Shown here piece by piece: positions 1-13,070 of a stretch of DNA of 64,000 bases. The DNA comes from Lineus longissimus (lineage: Eukaryota > Nemertea > Pilidiophora > Heteronemertea > Lineidae): the NCBI RefSeq assembly GCF_910592395.1, contig NC_088308.1, positions 18,927,501 to 18,991,500 of the forward strand, written 5' to 3'. Under the pieces are notes generated by a model. The model saw nothing but the letters and a program-made list of their open reading frames with translations, was not told the origin of the DNA and ran no database searches. The position numbers were made by a program, and so were the translations under genes. How positions within the stretch are numbered: position 1 is the first letter of the stretch; the number at the start of each line of letters is the position of its first letter.

Positions 1-942
1 GCAGCGGAGACAGGAAGATGATCAAGTTGATAATGTGAATGGGATGACTATCATTACGCTCGCACATTAGAAACCTTATAGAACCAGCAACTGATTGTGG
101 GGGCAATGTGCTGTTGGGGAAGATAAGAGGCAAATGGACATCGAAATGGTTGTCAGAATTGTGCCGTAGAACCCTAATGCGAATGCCATAGCTTACAATG
201 GGCATTTCCTTCAGCAGAGTAGGTCTGCTCCAGGACTCTGGTTTCCTCCTGCATTACATTTGACTCATACATTAGAAACGCTATTGGACAACCTACTGAT
301 ATTGGGGTGGTGTAATCTTGGGGAAGATAAATTACGAGTGGACATGGTGAACATTTCTTCTGGCTCCTGCATTGCTCAGAGTTGATCCTAAACATCACCA
401 TCCATCTATTTCATTCAACTGAGAGAGTTGCTTGACACAACAAACCATTTTGATTGTGATCGCCTGCACTATCCTTAGTATAGAGCATAATGAATCTGTC
501 TTCATTTAAACTGCTATTTTCACGATATTGAATGTTTACGGAATGGCTTTAATACTTTTTCCAGCGATCAATGGCTGTTTGCATCCTGTATAGCTGATGG
601 CCCATCTTAATTGCTCAGACAGGTGCTCCTGATAACTCTCATAGATCATCATGGCAGTCAACTCTGTTGTTGGTAACACCGTCCAGAATGTTGACACTGA
701 GGGTGGGTACTGTGCCTTTCAAATTGGCATTCAAAGGAGAACTTCGGTCAACAAACAATGTAGACAATGATAATTTTAGACCATACACAACCATTTTGAA
801 CCACGGCCACTTCGGACCATGACCAGTTTGGACCACTCTGACCACCTTAACCAAACACATATGGTAATAGTAAAGCTGGTAAGTCAGCCATAAATGTTAT
901 GATTTCGAGCTTGGTGGTCATTGTGGGAACTTAAGCGTTGTT

Positions 943-1090
943 CAAACAAGAAATGTTATTCGCTGCAACCTGCGATGCAGAAAGACGACAACATGACAAT
1001 GATTGTGATTTAACCAATCGGCGGCCGCATTACAAGCACAATTGTCCTGTTGTCATGGTTGCATCGCAAGTGACAATAATCACTTGTTTG
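943..1090. repeat. 148-bp imperfect fold-back palindrome
   Basis: The two arms pair over nearly their full length. CAAACAAG (943-950) pairs with CTTGTTTG (1083-1090), TGCGATGCA (971-979) with TGCATCGCA (1060-1068), GACAACATGACAA with a near-complement around 1042-1057, and ATTGTG (1002-1007) with CACAAT (1037-1042). The centre contains GCGGCCGC. The arms differ by small indels and substitutions, so this is an aged inverted duplication. It could be a MITE-like element or a transcribed hairpin. I see no clear target-site duplication. A short open frame through it is incidental. Confidence 0.75.
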
Positions 1091-1889
1091 CCTGGTGCAT
1101 TCGAAACGAATCAAGTCTACGAGTAATGAATCACTGGTGTTTGGCAGTTATGACATAATTGCTTGGTGAGGTACTAAAATTTACAGTCGACGGCGGTGCT
1201 AAAGCTGGTCAGCAGACCATAGATATGAAGCATCCACACCACGTATTCAGTGATATTAGCCACCAACTCGGCTCTCTACCCTGAGCTAATTTGATTTCCC
1301 ATCTAGATAAAAGCTATTTGACTCCCATGTATAACTCTCTTAATATAATTAAATGTAACCAGTCGCTCACATACAGACCAATGATAGGAACACTTGATAT
1401 GAAAAGGCAATGATATGGAGGCAGTATGGATGATCACATCCTGCTATGGCTTTACGTGACTGAGGTCTCGTCCTGAGAAGACTTTCATCAGGGGTTGCCA
1501 TGTAGGACTCGCACTGATCTCGTTGGCATAAGCCAAAAGAGTAAGGTCTTGATTGCTGATAACCCTAACTTTTTTGGCCTCATCTGAATGCCTGGGATTA
1601 TATTGGATGTCCCTAGGTTCATGTCTCAACAAGACTGTCATCTGGGATGTCCTCATAGCACTAAAATAAGGGTTGTCATAAAAAATCAGGACAGTCATTC
1701 TTCATCCATCCTGTCATCCTGAAAAAATCTGTCACCCCCTTCCACAAAGAACCTTCTCATCACATGCATGTCAAGATGCTGAAAGTCCGCAATGCACTGC
1801 CAGACAGTTGAACCTGTCCCCAGACAGACATGACAGATTAATCCTTTCAGCCATGATTATAATGGATCAATATCAAACTACTGTGTCAT

Positions 1890-2085
1890 AGTTCACTGGG
1901 ACTCAGTCTTATAAGAACACTGATAGGACAACTGAATGGTGTCCTCGAAACACTGGACATTCACTTAGAGGATACCTCTGTAGCAGGACATACCCTCTAA
2001 AGACAGTAAATTTTGTTCTGGAATGGGTCGTTTTCATTCAGTTTGACCCCTGTAATCAGGACACCTCTCTTAAGGACTGCATTTG
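1890..2085. repeat. Diverged dispersed repeat with recurring GGACA / ACCTCT motifs
   Basis: The segment has spaced GATAGGACAACTG, GTGTCCTCG, GGATACCTCTGTAGCAGGACA, AGTAAATTTTGTTC and AGGACACCTCTCTTAAGGAC-like blocks. This wording (repeated 'GGACA...ACCTCT' with 'TAAATTTTGT') resembles a repeat I remember from several invertebrate genomes. The family assignment is from memory and uncertain. No coding potential is seen in it. Confidence 0.35.
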
Positions 2086-4193
2086 TCAGTTATAATAAAA
2101 TCATCAAAATTTTGATTAAGGTGTGTTAATTTTGTTAGGATTTATTTAAATTATGAATTTATTTTCAGCAATCCCCTATTGGCTCTACAGTATGGTCTCA
2201 TCCTGAGTCGGGTCTGTCACTTAATCTGTGTGGTTACAATCGCACATATAAATCGATACAACCCAAGTTTCATATGATTCCATACAACCTTTATCTCGTT
2301 GCTAGAACATACACACTTTAGAGAAGGCCGTTCCCCTCGGACATTAATTGAAAATATATTGATCCTGCTCCCGCACTGTTGACAGCAGGGGGTTCATTTA
2401 GTCGATGAATTCTTCCGGAATTATGATCAATCCACTCTATGGCGTGATGCATCTTGTAATAATGTCCCCCATCACTGCTACCATAAATACGTTAAATACA
2501 CATTCAAGAAACAGTAAATTATATCTCACAAAAGGTAATACATACAGGTGAGGCCGCCTATAGTTGTAATGCGGCAGTGAATGATACATGTGGGTAACAC
2601 GGAGAAGACAACATCAGCTTTTAAGCAACTATTAAATCATCCCAGATCCGGATGTCTTATGAGAGTATTTTCCTCAAATGCCTCCTGCAAACTTTTTCAG
2701 AGCATTACGTCCGTTTTATCATCTGCTTCAAGTGCAGCGTTAACTCAAGGGTCAAAACAGTAAATTCAACAGCGCTGAACAAATCTCGTGAAAAGTGTCA
2801 TAAATCTGTTTTCATGGGAAGTGAGAGAGGATTCTGAGGACATTTGCTCGGTTATTGCAACACTATCCTTAATCTCATTGTAAGTTGTGAGAAGGAGCGG
2901 GATAAATGAAACAGTTCCGTTTAGGAGTTCTTGACGTATGACATTTTTTAACTGCAAGCCCACCTCCCAGATCCAAATAGGGCAGGGATTGTATATGCAT
3001 AAACAAAAATGGCTCATTAAAAGTGACTGAATATTCTAGTAAGTTCAAAATTCCAGTAGTATTGTTGCCTTGTGGGAGGCAGCATTGTGCATCCAACAGC
3101 CCGTAATGAATCTTTCAAGTGTAATAAATCTGCCTTCTTGTGAGCCGGGAGGAAGTTAACAGCATTTTACTTATAGATTCTTCATCAAAATTATGGTTGC
3201 ACTTGGACAAATTTATTGATGAACGTAATTATTCATGTTGCACACAACCGCTTCAGCTTCACTGCCAGGAGAGATTGTCTCACGATGTTAACTAGGTTGG
3301 TTTGTTGACATGAGGCCAAATGAAGTTTATAATGGTTGATTTTGACAATCTAACCAGGGGGTACGATATTGACCGGGGAGAAATTGTGTGTTCTCAGAAT
3401 GAAACAAAATATAGCTGACACCCTTCTTCCACCGATACTGCACATTAAACCTGACTGAGCACCCTATGACCACTGTAATGTTGTCCATTTTCTGCACGAA
3501 GAAATCAGCCGCAATTGCTGAATTCATACCTGATCCCACAAATCAGATTTCAAATTCAATTCTAAATTTCGAATAACTAACGAAGGGCATAGGCTTTTGA
3601 TACAGGCTCTGCCACCAAAGTTTGTTGGCCCGTGTCACCGCTTTATATGATGATGATAACTGCTCTGAAAATTTCATCTGTTTGGCCTCTGTTGTTCATT
3701 GCGGTTTCCAATAAACCTGGTGATAATTTATGGCAATAATTGTATGAATTGTGATGAATTACAGTAGAATTAAACACTTGATATTAGTCATCTTCTTCAG
3801 CTGTGATTGATTCTACATGCTGTGAATTCGTAAAACCACACCGTTGTTTGTGAAGGATGGTAACATTGAATTGTGGTCATTATTACGAAATCACAAATCA
3901 GTTAGCTTTTGGCCTTTTACAAAAAAGGAAGTCAAATGAGTGTAGTTAATACCTCTGGTTAAACGAGGATGCAACTACAAAACATATACCACTGTATGCC
4001 ACAACTTTATTTTTTTGACAATATAATCGAAGAGATGATAAGATGTGACATCGCTGTTGTTCGATGACCAAACAATATTGACCAAGACAATCATTGCCAT
4101 AAACAACGTGCGGATCCTTTCACCACAGAATCCATCTCGGCGCGCATCCCCGGATCATCTCGCACTGCTACAACCTAATTGAGTATTGACAAG

Positions 4194-4262
4194 GGGATGT
4201 CTGTATAGTGGTTAATGCGCTCCTCTGGGGAGATCATGGGCACGGTCGTAATGAGCCTGGCT
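4194..4262 (+). repeat. tRNA-derived SINE-like relic
   Basis: TATAGTGGTTAATGCGCTC matches the A-box and D-arm style of tRNA-derived SINE heads. It is followed by an anticodon-stem-like CTCCTCTGGGGAG and a decayed B-box region (CACGGTCGTAATG). The acceptor stem and T-loop are not intact, so it is not a working tRNA gene. Probably an old SINE fragment. Confidence 0.45.
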
Positions 4263-7139
4263 GACCATGAGAGACGAGGGAGGCAAGATTGATTTGTGAT
4301 ATAATGCTTTGCTGTGAAAAAAGTGAGATGAATATGTAGGGCTTGAATACAAAAATCCATTGATTTGTTTATTGAAAATGATCAATACTGGATCTGTGCA
4401 TTCAGTTTACCAAAACTGCTGCTTTTGACTGAAATGTGGCACTTTCTATCTGACCAGACCATCAGTCACAATAGCAAGACGAAGAATTATGAGACTTATT
4501 TGGCACCAACCCAACTGATTCCAGTTGCTCAAAGCACTTCACATCATTACCTTTAGCTATTAACCTGTACATTCATGATTTAAGGTGTATCCTCTCCACT
4601 CTCTGGGAGTATTACAAATAGTTGCAGATATTAGTGCTCAGGAATAGGAGTCATATTTGGCCATCTCAGCCAGCCCGTCATTTACTTGTATGGGCGGAGA
4701 GAAACAAATAGGCTTAAGTACCTCAGACAACTTGCAGATACAAACCGCTACCATGACAAGACGAGACAATCGTTTTTATGCCACCAGAATCACTCTTACC
4801 TACGCTCATCCCTCCGAGAAGAAAAGAACAACGGTCACTTCATATCGATTGCCCAAGGAGTCATTTTGTCTTCCTCCCGCATCCTTAATTGCCTTGCAGA
4901 AAAAATGGAACATCTCTTTGTCCTGGCTGTTTAGAATTCTGTATGAATCACCGGCGAGGAACAGCTTGAAAAAAATCTGGAAGATGGGGAATAGATTGTA
5001 TCGAGATGTGACATGAGGTACTGTGAGAATGTGAAATAAAAGTTTGATGGTTGGGTACCAGAATTCAAAACAAGGCTCAAGTGTTACTGATAGAACATTG
5101 AAAATGTTTGGCAGTTTTTACAAGAATTCAAAATGAGGATCTGATATGATTTTTCTGTTGACAAATTGAACAGTCTTCCACTGTGCCAGCATGCTTCCCA
5201 CCAATGTTATCAAAGCCCCCAAAATGAAATGATACCTCAAGCATTAACATTGAAAAAAACAGGTTAGTCTCATTAAATTCCAGCAGTGCTTTACTTTGTT
5301 AATTACATTGTTGCCAGAATGTTTAACTTCGAAAATCTATCGGTGTGATTGAAACCCCCCAAAATCAAATAATTCATCAAGCTGGTGCTTTGAAAAGGCA
5401 AGTCCATCTCAACTAATCAGGGATGGTGACTAACATGAATACGACTACTTAGCGTGATTAAAAACCCAAATAGACAAATATGGGAGATTATCTGAAATGG
5501 AATCCTGGGAAGGCAGACGAGTCCCGTCGCGCTGACGATATTGATCCAAGATGATTGAAGTCTTTCTCGGGTTTTCATCCGAGTTATACAGTGCACATTC
5601 AACCCTGTCCTCCAGGGAGCTCCCTTCATTAAGTACCATTCACTTGATTCTGGTTCGGCTGACGTGCATTTTGATTGTGCTGTACAACACCAGCCGTTGT
5701 AGCACACACGAGTAAGTTTGTTGACGAGTTCACTTTTTTCAGGTAAAGTAGTGATCTCCACAAAACATTAGTTTTTAGTGTACAAATTTATAGGCTGATT
5801 GGTGTTGGCACTTAATGGTGGGAGGGAGGATGTATATGGATGTTCAACTGTCTCATTGAGAAAAGTGGATATCCTGAATCCTGATAGAGGTTTTTAGCAG
5901 TGGGATCCCGAAAAACCCATTTCCACTCTGAATAACAATGCTTCTAGAAACCTCTGAAAATTTTGGTGGTAAAATTGTTATCACAATGTTGGTGGAGACT
6001 GTCACCTCTGACGAGACACCTAGGGCCAATACTTGCCTGACCCATGTCCTTCCCCCCCCCCCCCTCCCCTCCTCGACTCTACAACAGTTATGCTGAGAAG
6101 ATTGACAAAATGGAAATTCTGCCCAAAAGAGTAATTATTGTGATTGCTTCACTTGCAAAACAGTCTTGGGAGCAGTCTTCCATCTGTAATTTCAAAGACA
6201 ACCTCCAATTTGTAAAAAGCAAAAGTTCCCGTGAATAACACGAATATTGCCGTCATTTACTCCTTCTCTTGATGACACCTATTACCAGATTCCCGTGATT
6301 GCTGCACTGGCAATAGGAAGTTGTAAAAGGAATATCCTATAAAAAAGTCGAATAACTCTGGTCAGCAGTTGGGGTTAGATCACCGCACCGTGAGTCACTC
6401 AGTTTGTTTTAAAAGGTGATACTCCTGGAGAGGAAGTGGAACCAAACTTTGGGCGTTTACAGTATTTTACCTCATGATTTGAATGTCATGGCAGATTGAC
6501 ATTTAGAATCTCGCATTTCAATGAAATGGTGGCATAAAAATACATCTCATTTCCTGGTTCTCTTGTTGAGGCAATGACTCCAGCTTTGTTTGATATCATC
6601 GAAACCTTTACTTTTCAAATATCCTGCTGACTCTTATCGGTAAATCTTCAAAAGGCATTTTGTTCTGTGAGTGAAATTATGAGATTATGAGATGAGAAAG
6701 TGGATATGTCGAAGGGGATTTAACCATTAAAAGGTTAGCTGTCTGAATCAGAATTTGAGAATGTCAACTTTTTGTAAACAGTCAAAACTGATGAATTCTT
6801 AACTTCTGTTTTGTTGACTCATGACGTCGTAATGGCATAGGCTGACTGATGTAATTAGTTAGCCGAGATGTATTAACGGTTGAAATCAAAATTTATGCTG
6901 TAATTGCAATTTTGCAAAACCACAAAATAAAATTGCTGCGAATAATGCTAGGTTACTGTATGGTAATCTGATACTTTATATTCACTTCTCCCCTGTTTGA
7001 CCACAGCCAACTTATGTGGTCAATCTCATGTCGAGACAATAAACACGGCTATTTACCGGACGTGGTCGGTCACTTGTTCCTATAGGCAGGTGAAGATGAC
7101 GATGATTGGGTATTGGCTCGATCGGTCCTGGAGTTAATG

Positions 7140-7545
7140 GCAAAGATCATGAGATGTGGAGAGGGACAGGGAAACAGAATGAGATGTCTGGTGGCTAGGG
7201 CGATTTCCTAACACTAATGAGTTGCCTCGGTTGGTTAAAGATTTTATCATGTGGTCAGTCATTTATAGTTGGTGAGTTGTTACATGTATGCAAAAGAATT
7301 GTATGGGATATTCTAAAGGAAATTTGAAAAAGTCATGAAGATGTGGAGAGCCAGGGAAACATACAGTGTGAGATGTCTGGTGACGTGAGCTATTTCCTTG
7401 CGGTTGAAAATATTATCGTGTCATAGTTTATGCGTTCGTTGTTCTGCAGATAAACAAGGTTGTGAAAGTTAAAAAAAAGTCACAAGTTCTGGCAAAGACG
7501 TGGAGAGATAGGGAAACAGAAGTAAGGTCTGGTGGCTGGGAGCAT
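7140..7545. repeat. Three-copy degenerate tandem duplication (about 160-190 bp period)
   Basis: A block reading GATGTGGAGAG-(n)-CAGGGAAACA-(n)-GATGTCTGGTGGC occurs at about 7150, 7338 and 7495, each followed by GCNATTTC-like sequence. The spacers are much more diverged than the core. The short open frames across it are by-products. Confidence 0.6.
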
Positions 7546-7919
7546 TTCTTCATGCTCGCATTTGAAAAAAGGGGGCGTTCTCCCCTTCTGTGGTTCCTGG
7601 GTCCACCCATGAAATTGTCTCTACATAAATCTCAAAAAGACCATTACCAGTGCCCAACTATTGAACAACACAACCTGACCCGTCTGCTTGAAGCAATGGC
7701 AAATTCATTAGCCCAAATGGTGGCATGGATTTTTAATCTTCGGTCATTCTATCATGGAAATCTCCATTTGTGGCACTGACCTGCATATAAAGTGATAAAC
7801 AAACCAACCCCGTGTGACCTTCCGGGTGATAGCAAATAGCCCAACAGCTCATTCTGTTGATTATTGATTTTCGGAGCTGCAACTGTGGTAAGGAAAATAT
7901 CTATTGGATATTGGAGAGG

Positions 7920-8440
7920 CTATGTGCGGTACCACAATGATAAACAGTGGGATAAACTGATGGATGGGGTGGTTGTCAGAGATCGCATAGTACCAAATGG
8001 TGGGTACGATAGTGGCAAATGGTAATGGGTATTGTTGCAATAAAGGGTAATGGTTTTTTTAGGAAGAGTAGTGAGAATTATAACATGGATGCATAGTACT
8101 AAATAGCTGATGGATGGTTGGATGTCAGAGGTCACACAGTACCGGCCACATTAGTGTCAAATGGTTGTTAATAAGAAAGGGGGATGGGTACGTTAGCCAC
8201 TAAGTGTAACAGGTGCATTGGCATAAAAGCCAACTCTTGGGTACTCTAGCAACAAATGATAATGGGCACCATAGCAGCTAAGTGGAGTACCAAAGTAACA
8301 AAGGGTAATGGGTAATGGGTACTACAGCAACAAAGTGGTAGCAATGGTATTACCATTGATGTAAAACTGGTACCAGATAGTTGGTTCTATAGCTACAAAG
8401 GGTAATGGGTACTTCCATAACGAAAGGTAGATTCTTCAGT
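7920..8440. repeat. Degenerate minisatellite based on CAACAAAGGGTAATGGGTAC
   Basis: Many imperfect copies of a motif of roughly 25-30 bp (GCAACAAAGGGTAATGGGTAC and variants) run through the segment. There is also a larger duplication: CTGATGGATGG...GTCAGAG...CAGTACC appears near 7957 and again near 8108. A small palindrome (CAATGGTA-T-TACCATTG) lies at 8342-8358. No coding signal. Confidence 0.6.
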
Positions 8441-10570
8441 TGGTACTATTGATCCAAAACGACTAATCTTACAGTAATAGTGATAGTTCAGCTCAGATCA
8501 GCTGCCTGTCCTTCACCTCCCTCGTTCACATCAGCAAGCATCCCTGGCAGTCTGAAGTATGGCTTTGTTGAACAGTTGTGATATTTCAGGATCATACTTA
8601 TCGACTAAGATCACAATATGTCGTAGCTAAGGTAAATCTCTGGGGATGATGACAGTTCTTCTCTCTGTTCGTCTCCTTTATATGCTGATTCCACTCTTAC
8701 TTGCAACTAATACACAATTAACGTGATCTTATGTACATATTCTTATACAAATTATTATTCTTATTCTTATTGACTGTACAACAAATATGCTTTTCAAGTC
8801 ATACCAGACCAAGTTGTCTGCTGTGCATATGATTAGTCACCTGGAGACCGCTAATTGGAACTGCTAGCAGTCCTGCCTATAGTTTCCCTTTTACATCTTT
8901 ATCAGCATGAAAATGTACCCACCACATGGCATCCTAACAACTCCTGGGTCAAGTCAGATTCAGTCATCATGAACAAATCAACGACATAGGCAATTGCCTA
9001 CAGAATCCCATTGAGTAGATACTCGGTCAATAATGATGCCATCCAAGTCAGTCTGACTGTCTAACCAGACAGTTTGTCCTGGTCTCAATCTGATACAGTA
9101 GCGGAAAGGATACATACATGATGTGGGATGAGACTGTTCAAGAGAACCCATTATTGCCTTTTGGGTAGATTTCAAAGAAAAGGGCTGAATTGTCAATTTG
9201 ATTTGCCAAGTGCATCTACATAATGTCTTTAGAAGGTCTTCCACTGTTGAAGTACCCCACTCAAAACTGCTAAGATTTATCACTGAAACCTTATTTTGTT
9301 AGAGAAGTCTTATTTGTTTATGTTCTATGAAACATGAGAAACCAAGAACTGACCAACTTACCTAATTGATTTAGAAAAAAAGGCTGTCCTGAGTACTCCT
9401 TTCTTCATTGATGCATCTACCGGCAACGATATTGACCACGACCACCTAACAGACACCAGAACAGATTACCCGAACCCCAAACAACTACAAACAAAAAATG
9501 CTTGGCTCAGCGGACATTGGGTCATCACTGGATAATGTGGTTTGTAAATGCAATCGGCCACATCATCTTTCTCCCTCAGGTTTTTCTGGTCCATTGATTT
9601 GTTTACGGGTGACATTCAGGCTCACAATCCGGTGCAAAATAATCAGCAAGACTTCAACTTATTTCTCCTTTGGCAATTGCACCTACATTAGTTATATATT
9701 TTTTGGAACTTTTCGGTAGTATAGCTGCTCAGTTGGTGCTCATTCTATATCAGTGTGTCCAATATGCAGATGTCAATGTATTGAGATTTTCTGTATCATT
9801 CAGATTCTGGAGAGTTGGAAAAAAATAACTTTTTCTTGCCAAGTGACTTTTCCGTTTGCAGTCATTGGAACATGGTAGACCTCCCAACTTACCAATCTTA
9901 CTCAAACTAGACTTAGCATTCAGAACACCTTTCGGCAAGTTTTAATGGAAGACCAATGGGCTTCTTTCAATATTGAAAAGTTAATTCTCACCAAAATTTG
10001 TTTGATTCAGTTGATAGGTTTAATGATGACACAGTGGGTGTGTGTAGGAGCTATGATATGCACTGAGAGCCTTAAACCTTGAAGGGACTTTGACGTGCTC
10101 CACAAATATACTGCTATACACATAGGCAGCTTTGGTTGTAAAGTTTGTGGTTAAATGACGATTGCCCAAGGCTTATTACAAGTGTGATTACTTGCTCAGA
10201 TGTTGATATTGCGTGGTATGCCACTCATATTACTATAGCCAAGAGATACAAGAGGAACAAATAGACTATCAAATGTCAGATGAGTTCAGCTGTGGTGAAG
10301 GTGATTGTTTAGCTTGGGCATTGGTAGTGTAGGTATGAAGTGCTGCAAATAGATGGAGAAAAAGAGGGCATAAATATTTCTATCATGGCCCCCGCAGTTT
10401 TCTCAGCCTTGTAAACTTGTGATAACTGGACTACTTCACTTGCAAAAGTCTATACTTCTGTCTAGTGCAAGTAAAAGAACATCTGATACCTGAGGGTCTC
10501 GGATCTGCAATTTTATTGGCAGATATTCTCATTGGTAGAAGATGCCGGAGGTCTAGTAGATGATAAATCT

Positions 10571-10594
10571 TGATCTGCTTTCCAAAGCAGATCA
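10571..10594. repeat. Perfect 11-bp-arm inverted repeat
   Basis: TGATCTGCTTT and AAAGCAGATCA flank a 2-base CC centre. The arms match perfectly. It could be a binding site for a dimeric factor or a small cruciform. Its function is unknown. Confidence 0.7.
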
Positions 10595-10659
10595 GGCTGA
10601 GATTGAGGTCATGTGGTTTGGTTTACCATCTTGCTGCAGTTGGTTTGGTCCTCTATCCA

Positions 10660-10840
10660 ACGGTGGAGGTCCGACAGGTTGCAACATACTGCCTGCCATC
10701 TGATTGCAAAATGTCTAACAGATTGCAACATCCTGACTACTCTTTACTTCATCCTCATCTGCCATCTCACTGCAACAGAGGTCTAACAGATCGCAACATC
10801 CTGGCTGCCATCTGACTGCGACAGAGGTCCTACAGATTGA
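10660..10840. repeat. Degenerate tandem repeat of about 45-67 bp
   Basis: The motif GAGGTC(C/T)-ACAGATTGCAACAT-CCTG-CTGCCATCTGACTGCAA recurs with starts near 10674, 10719 and 10786, and partly at 10830. The short open frame over it results from the repeat. Confidence 0.6.
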
Positions 10841-10959
10841 TATCTTACATGTGTATGATTACACTTCACAGAGCCGAGCCACAGATCAATACCATTTCCA
10901 GGAAGTGTTCTATACTCTGTTATGCTGCTGAGATATTCATACAAATGGAGTCACTATGG

Positions 10960-11300
10960 TGTAGCATTCTCCTCACCGCGATTCATTAATTTTGCAAGCT
11001 CACCATTTGTATTTTGCGTTGATAATGTAATTGCCTTCTTGATTTAAAAAGTGCTATTCATGCGGGGAGATTTTTTAAACACAAGACTTGCATCAACAAG
11101 AACGATTTTCATAATATTCATGCGATCAATGCGCGACTCTAGCAGAGGAAATGCATTACGGTCTCCATTATGACAGCAAGCGTAACAAGCCGGTGTAATG
11201 TGCGAGAGATTAATTTACATCAGCTGAAATTAAGGATGATTTGTAATTGCGGCTTTTAATTAATGACTTTATTTACTGTGCTGGTCTGTTATGACTTTGA
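10960..11300. promoter_or_regulatory. Possible intronic cis-regulatory segment
   Basis: Homeodomain-like cores (TAATTGC, TTAATTAATG, ATTAATTTACAT), two ATTCATGCG octamer-like motifs about 70 bp apart and a CAGCTG E-box are clustered here. No repeats or ORFs explain the segment. Motif clustering in AT-rich DNA is weak evidence, so this is only a candidate for conservation testing. Confidence 0.2.
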
Positions 11301-11916
11301 CAGTGGTAGAGATATTACCACTTAAAGCTGCTGGCTAGTAACTATGTATGCCTAGATTACCACTCAACACCGTCAAATCAGGGAGATTTAATGTGGCGTT
11401 GTGGTGGTTTTATTAGCGATGTTTCAATGTTAATCAGCAAAAAAAAAGGTTTTGCAAATGGTGTATTATATGGTTTCCACTCGATGCTGAACAAAGCCAA
11501 GTAATCAAAAAGCTTTTCTAGTAGAGTATTTCATGGACTTTGTTTCAAGATGAGAAACATAATCTGAACTTCGGCAATTCGTAAGAGCAGCAGTTTATTA
11601 CAGAAACTGCTGGTGACAGATTTGTACTTGTTGGTACCATGTCTATCATATCTGTGATGGAGACACCAGGCTTCATTTACGCTTGTAAAGTTGTTTCAGT
11701 AGACAGGGCTACGTTGTAAGCCAAGGAAAAAACAAGATTCTCTGGGTTTTTTGCGGACCTGAGACCTTCCCCTCAAATAAGCTTTGGGGCAAAGATGGAC
11801 ACCAAAATCTAAAATGGCTGCCACCCGGTTTTGAGGCCTGCTTTCTACCAACTTCACAACCCAAACATGGGAAATAATTTCTTTGCTCTAAATATATGAG
11901 TCATTGCTAACAGGCG

Positions 11917-12250
11917 TGACCGAACCAAAGCAACATCGCAAATTTATCATGATATCATTGTTATGTTACACCAGTATAGATTTCTTGATAACCCTCGGAC
12001 GGTGTCGCACTGTCTATCCATCGTGTGGCAAAATAGATTGATTTGAACTCACGGCAACCGGATTAGGAGTCCCATAGCCATTCATTACCACTACACCATA
12101 ATATCAAAATGTTCACGAAATCTAAGAACATTCCTCAACTGACAAGACTGAACCAAAGCAACATCAGAAATTCATTACAATAACATAGGTATGGTATAGA
12201 TTTCTTGATGACCCTCGGGCACTGTCTGCTGACCATTGTGTGGCAAGACC
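11917..12250. repeat. Two-copy diverged duplication (about 219 bp period)
   Basis: Copy one starts near 11931 (GAACCAAAGCAACATCGCA) and copy two near 12150 (GAACCAAAGCAACATCAGA). Both continue with TATAGATTTCTTGATNACCCTCGG and TGTGTGGCAA. A tRNA-like stretch follows copy one only, which suggests it inserted after or near the duplication. Confidence 0.65.
12040..12100 (-). repeat. tRNA-derived SINE-like relic
   Basis: Read on the minus strand: TGGTGTAGTGGTAATGAATG (A-box), an anticodon-arm-like GGGACTCCTAATCCGGT, then GTGAGTTCAAATC (B-box). The spacing fits a tRNA head, but the stems are imperfect. Best read as a SINE fragment, not a tRNA gene. Confidence 0.5.
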
Positions 12251-12751
12251 ACAAGATAATGGATTGATCATCAGTGGAGAAAGTCACTACGGCTATTTGC
12301 CTGGGATCTGAACCCGACAATTGTATTACTGATGCATTATATCATATATACATGCCTGATTCTGATTTACTGAATTCCCCTCCGTCTATACAAATGACGC
12401 TTGTCTGCTGTCATGTTGATATTGGCAGAATACCGACCATATTTGTGATTTCTTGAGCACTGTCAATGTCTGGAGTATGGACAAGTGTAAACAACAATAA
12501 TTTTCTTGTCCAGACAGCACAGTCTGGAGTGTGGTTGATTAGTTCTGGCAGTTTGTCTCAAGGGTCAATTTTCTTCAGGATAACTTAGGGTTCTTCTGCA
12601 CACTTAGTAAATCACCTTTCTTTGAAAAGATACTAGGAAGTCAACTGTATATACTGTACCTCATACCAATTAGAGTGATGACAAACTCCTGAGGTTCCAA
12701 GTGGTTTATTCCCTCTGAAAAGTGCATAGGCACAAAATTGGAAACCAAGAA

Positions 12752-13070
12752 CTCTTTCCTCGTTATTTGTTAGCAAATGTCACCCTATTGGCTAATTTGT
12801 ATCTTGCAGCAACCCACTCTCTGTCGTAACATATGATGCCAACTGACCAGTCCCCTGCGGGGAAATGCTCAAGAAAAAACATTTTAAATGGATCCACTGT
12901 ACTGTACTAGTCAAATACAAGATAAAGACTCGAAAAGTACATTGCCAGACTCCTTCTTTGTTGCATAAAGTCACCCTCCTTAGCTAATTATCTCAGTGTG
13001 ACCCGCCGTCCATCGTAACATGATATCAACTGACCAGTCCCCTGCAAGGAAACACACAAGAAAAACCTGC
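12752..13070. repeat. Two-copy duplication (about 188 bp period)
   Basis: Both copies carry GTCACCCT, GCTAATT, CGTAACAT and the well-preserved CAACTGACCAGTCCCCTGC followed by GGAAA and CAAGAAAAA. The shared cores lie at about 12828 and 13017. No coding signal. Confidence 0.65.

Larger units (their letters stand above)
1..7100. other. Intron or 5' flank, upstream part
   Basis: No coding exon was recognised on either strand. I looked for the upstream ZMIZ1 N-terminal exons (DRLQCIKQ-like and DWCGDPRAF-like peptides) and did not find them. Named structures here are the fold-back at 943-1090, a diverged dispersed repeat at about 1890-2085 and a tRNA-like relic at 4194-4262. A 13-C run lies at 6052-6064. 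The rest is AT-rich unique-looking sequence in which I see nothing. Confidence 0.6.

Noticed and set aside
4657-5016. 119-codon plus-strand frame
   Set aside because: No domain or conserved motif recognised and a second overlapping frame is also open.
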